Below, piece by piece: positions 6,470-7,482 of a stretch of 7,482 nucleotides of DNA. Under the pieces are notes generated by a model, which saw nothing but the letters and a program-made list of their open reading frames with translations, was not told the DNA's origin and searched no databases. Location of the stretch: assembly GCA_002499325.1 (NCBI GenBank), contig DALC01000054.1, positions 1 to 7,482 of the forward strand, read 5' to 3'. The DNA is from Euryarchaeota archaeon UBA538 (GTDB lineage: Archaea; Thermoplasmatota; Poseidoniia; Poseidoniales; Thalassarchaeaceae). The stretch's first letter is position 1; every line of letters starts with the position of its first letter. The position numbers and the translations under genes were made by a program.

Positions 6470-6483
6470 ATTCATTGATGAAT
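6470..6483. repeat. 14-bp palindrome between guaAB and tRNA-Asn
   Basis: ATTCAT and ATGAAT flank a TG, giving a 14-bp near-perfect palindrome just after the guaAB stop and about 24 bases before the tRNA. It could be a protein-binding site, part of the tRNA promoter, or a weak hairpin. It has no T-run like an archaeal terminator. It may be chance. Confidence 0.3.
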
Positions 6484-6506
6484 GTGTTATGCTGCGACAA
6501 GCTTGG

Positions 6507-6582
6507 GCCGACATAGCTTAGTTGGTGGAGCGGTGGACTGTTAATCCACAGGTCGCAGGTTCAAGTCCTGCTGTCGGCGCCA
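6507..6582 (+). tRNA. tRNA-Asn (anticodon GUU), CCA encoded
   Basis: A full cloverleaf folds by eye. The acceptor stem has seven pairs, GCCGACA (6507-6513) with TGTCGGC (6572-6578). The D arm pairs GCTT (6516-6519) with GAGC (6528-6531), with one G-T pair. The anticodon stem is GTGGA/TCCAC (6533-6537 and 6545-6549) around loop CTGTTAA, with GTT at 6540-6542 reading Asn AAC/AAU codons. The T arm is GCAGG/CCTGC (6555-6559 and 6567-6571) with loop TTCAAGT. The variable loop is five bases. The discriminator is G (6579), as usual for tRNA-Asn, and CCA at 6580-6582 is genomically encoded. No intron is seen. The next gene on the opposite strand ends at the very next base. Confidence 0.97.
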
Positions 6583-7482
6583 TCATTCCCTTCTGGCTAG
6601 CGCGGCAAGGGCTAGGACAGATATCGCTGAAATTAATCCAAATCCAGGCGTGTCATTACTGGCACTATCATCGAAAACATCCATCGCATCGCAGATTCCA
6701 TCCTCATCAGAGTCAGTTGGAGATGAGTCCTGATCCAATGGGTCGCTCATGCACTCTAACTCATAACCATCATCGAACAGATCCCCATCGTCATCTTGGT
6801 CTGAATTATCTCCCAGTCCGTCCCCATCAGTGTCTCGCCATTCTGCTCTATCCAAGGGAAAGGCATCATTCTCATCTGCTACTCCATCCCCATCATCATC
6901 GGGATCCTGAATGTCACAAGCACCATCTCCATCAGTATCTTCGGGCGACACTTCAACGTTCATTGGATCGCTGTCACAATCGCCCTCCGCGGTATCCCCC
7001 CATCCGTCACCATCATCATCCCCGTCGGCGTTATTGCCAATTCCGTCTCCATCGGTGTCTGACCACTCATTACGATCAATGGGGAATGCATCATCAGGAT
7101 CAAGCACTCCATCGTCGTCGTCATCAGAGTCCAAAGCATCACACTCGCCATCGCCATCGGAGTCTAAGGGCATCGAACCTGAGTCAACCGATTGGCTACC
7201 ACATTCGACCTCGTCTTGATCAGACCAACCATCACCATCATCGTCAGTATCGGTATTGTCGCCTACTCCATCTCCGTCTGTGTCTGCCCACTCGGTAGAG
7301 TCGTCGGGAAATGCATCACCATCATCGTCGACCCCGTCTTCGTCTGAATCAACACAAGAAATACTCGCGTCAAGGGGTGCGCAGTCATTGTCGTCAACGA
7401 CTCCGTCATTATCGTCATCTGGGTCACCAACATCCGCGAGCCCATCTCCATCAGTATCTAGACCATCATTTGATGGATCAAA
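6583..7482 (-). CDS. Secreted Asp-rich thrombospondin type 3 repeat protein with PGF-CTERM-like tail, 5' end outside window
   Basis: The frame is open from the window edge to a TGA at 6583-6585, giving 299 visible residues. The Met at 7171-7173 is internal, because the same repeats continue unbroken upstream of it. The protein is packed with DxDxDG-type calcium-binding motifs (such as DTDGDG and DDDGDG), the signature of thrombospondin type 3 repeats. They are organised in 75-residue units carrying DAFP, an EW pair and cysteines at fixed places. The C-terminus reads TPGFG, then about 14 hydrophobic residues, then ARRE, a layout like PGF-CTERM surface-sorting signals processed by archaeosortase. 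The expected role is a Ca-stabilised surface or secreted stalk or adhesin; the functional head would be in the missing N-terminal part. Such Asp-rich repeat proteins are common in Marine Group II genomes. Enzyme function cannot be judged from this portion. Confidence 0.9.
   Translation of the reverse strand, partial: FDPSNDGLDTDGDGLADVGDPDDDNDGVVDDNDCAPLDASISCVDSDEDGVDDDGDAFPDDSTEWADTDGDGVGDNTDTDDDGDGWSDQDEVECGSQSVDSGSMPLDSDGDGECDALDSDDDDDGVLDPDDAFPIDRNEWSDTDGDGIGNNADGDDDGDGWGDTAEGDCDSDPMNVEVSPEDTDGDGACDIQDPDDDGDGVADENDAFPLDRAEWRDTDGDGLGDNSDQDDDGDLFDDGYELECMSDPLDQDSSPTDSDEDGICDAMDVFDDSASNDTPGFGLISAISVLALAALARRE
6586..6654 (-). other. PGF-CTERM-like surface anchoring signal
   Basis: The last 23 residues of the repeat protein start with DTPGFG, continue with a short hydrophobic helix (LISAISVLALAALA) and end with RRE. 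This tripartite plan (PGF, helix, basic end) matches the PGF-CTERM type of archaeal sorting signal, which archaeosortase A removes and replaces with a lipid anchor in haloarchaea. Processing in this organism is inferred; no archaeosortase gene is in the window. Confidence 0.65.
6715..7314 (-). repeat. Tandem 225-bp (75-residue) coding repeats, two and two-thirds copies
   Basis: Two complete units (7164-6940 and 6939-6715) are each exactly 75 codons, and the last 50 codons of a third precede them (7314-7165). Each full unit runs DxDGDGxCD, a DDD-rich turn, DAFPxDRxEW, DTDGDG, a DDDGD-rich turn, then a Cys before a Pro/Ser-rich linker. The units differ at many residues, so these are old diverged duplications, not recent copies. 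A truncated start of a further unit (DSDEDGICDA) leads into the C-terminal tail. Confidence 0.85.

Noticed and set aside
6583..7173. Start of the repeat protein at the ATG at 7171-7173
   Set aside because: The same frame stays open with matching repeats all the way to the window edge, so this Met is internal and the gene is cut by the window.
6522..7298. Long plus-strand reading frame of 258 codons, rich in His, Arg and Pro
   Set aside because: It is the antisense of the Asp-rich repeat gene (GAT/GAC read backwards gives ATC/GTC, out of frame CAT/CCA/CGT). It also overlaps most of tRNA-Asn. Its composition is a shadow effect.
6507..7482. tRNA-Asn as an integration (att) site for a mobile element
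   Set aside because: No integrase, no repeated copy of the tRNA 3' end and no phage or plasmid gene is visible in the window. The downstream gene is a typical surface protein of the likely host.

Overview
The window looks like a fragment of a marine planktonic archaeon of the Thermoplasmatota, most likely Marine Group II (Candidatus Poseidoniales). This is inferred from several features together. GMP synthetase is split, with only the ATP-pyrophosphatase subunit here. The glycine decarboxylase is the two-gene form (gcvPA/gcvPB). PurE has an archaeal-style C-terminal segment. The secreted protein is an Asp-rich thrombospondin type 3 repeat protein ending in a PGF-CTERM-like tail. Some genes have TATA-like boxes about 25 bases before the start codon (leaderless style), while others have Shine-Dalgarno sites. 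No phylogeny could be run, so the lineage is an inference.

Layout. Bases 1-296 (+) hold the 3' end of an unrecognised beta-rich protein. It converges on, and overlaps by 7 bp, an extended short-chain dehydrogenase-like gene (290-1135, -) whose cofactor and catalytic motifs appear lost. A 108-bp divergent intergenic region (1136-1243) carries candidate promoters for both directions. Next on + come gcvPA (1244-2608) and gcvPB (2605-4113), joined by an ATGA overlap. They are followed by an unrecognised four-helix membrane protein (4145-4999), purE (5038-5511), guaAB (5520-6464) and tRNA-Asn(GUU) with an encoded CCA (6507-6582). The last gene (6583-7482, -, running off the window) encodes the C-terminal part of the Ca-binding-type repeat surface protein. 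Its stop codon directly abuts the tRNA CCA. No stretch over 300 bases lacks a gene.

How the genes fit together. GcvPA/GcvPB form the glycine decarboxylase (P protein), which feeds one-carbon units to folate-type carriers. PurE and GuaAB act in purine and GMP synthesis, which consumes glycine and, in many organisms, one-carbon units. A metabolic link along this + strand block is plausible but inferred. The T, H and L proteins of the glycine cleavage system and the GuaA glutaminase subunit are not in the window.

Most of the window is ordinary housekeeping. I see no CRISPR array, insertion sequence, integrase or defence system. The points most worth a second look are the SDR-fold protein with all three cofactor glycines changed to alanine and no Tyr-x-x-x-Lys, the exact 75-residue repeat with cysteines spaced to pair across unit borders, the zero-gap junction of tRNA and convergent gene, and PurE lacking one of its two usual active-site histidines.
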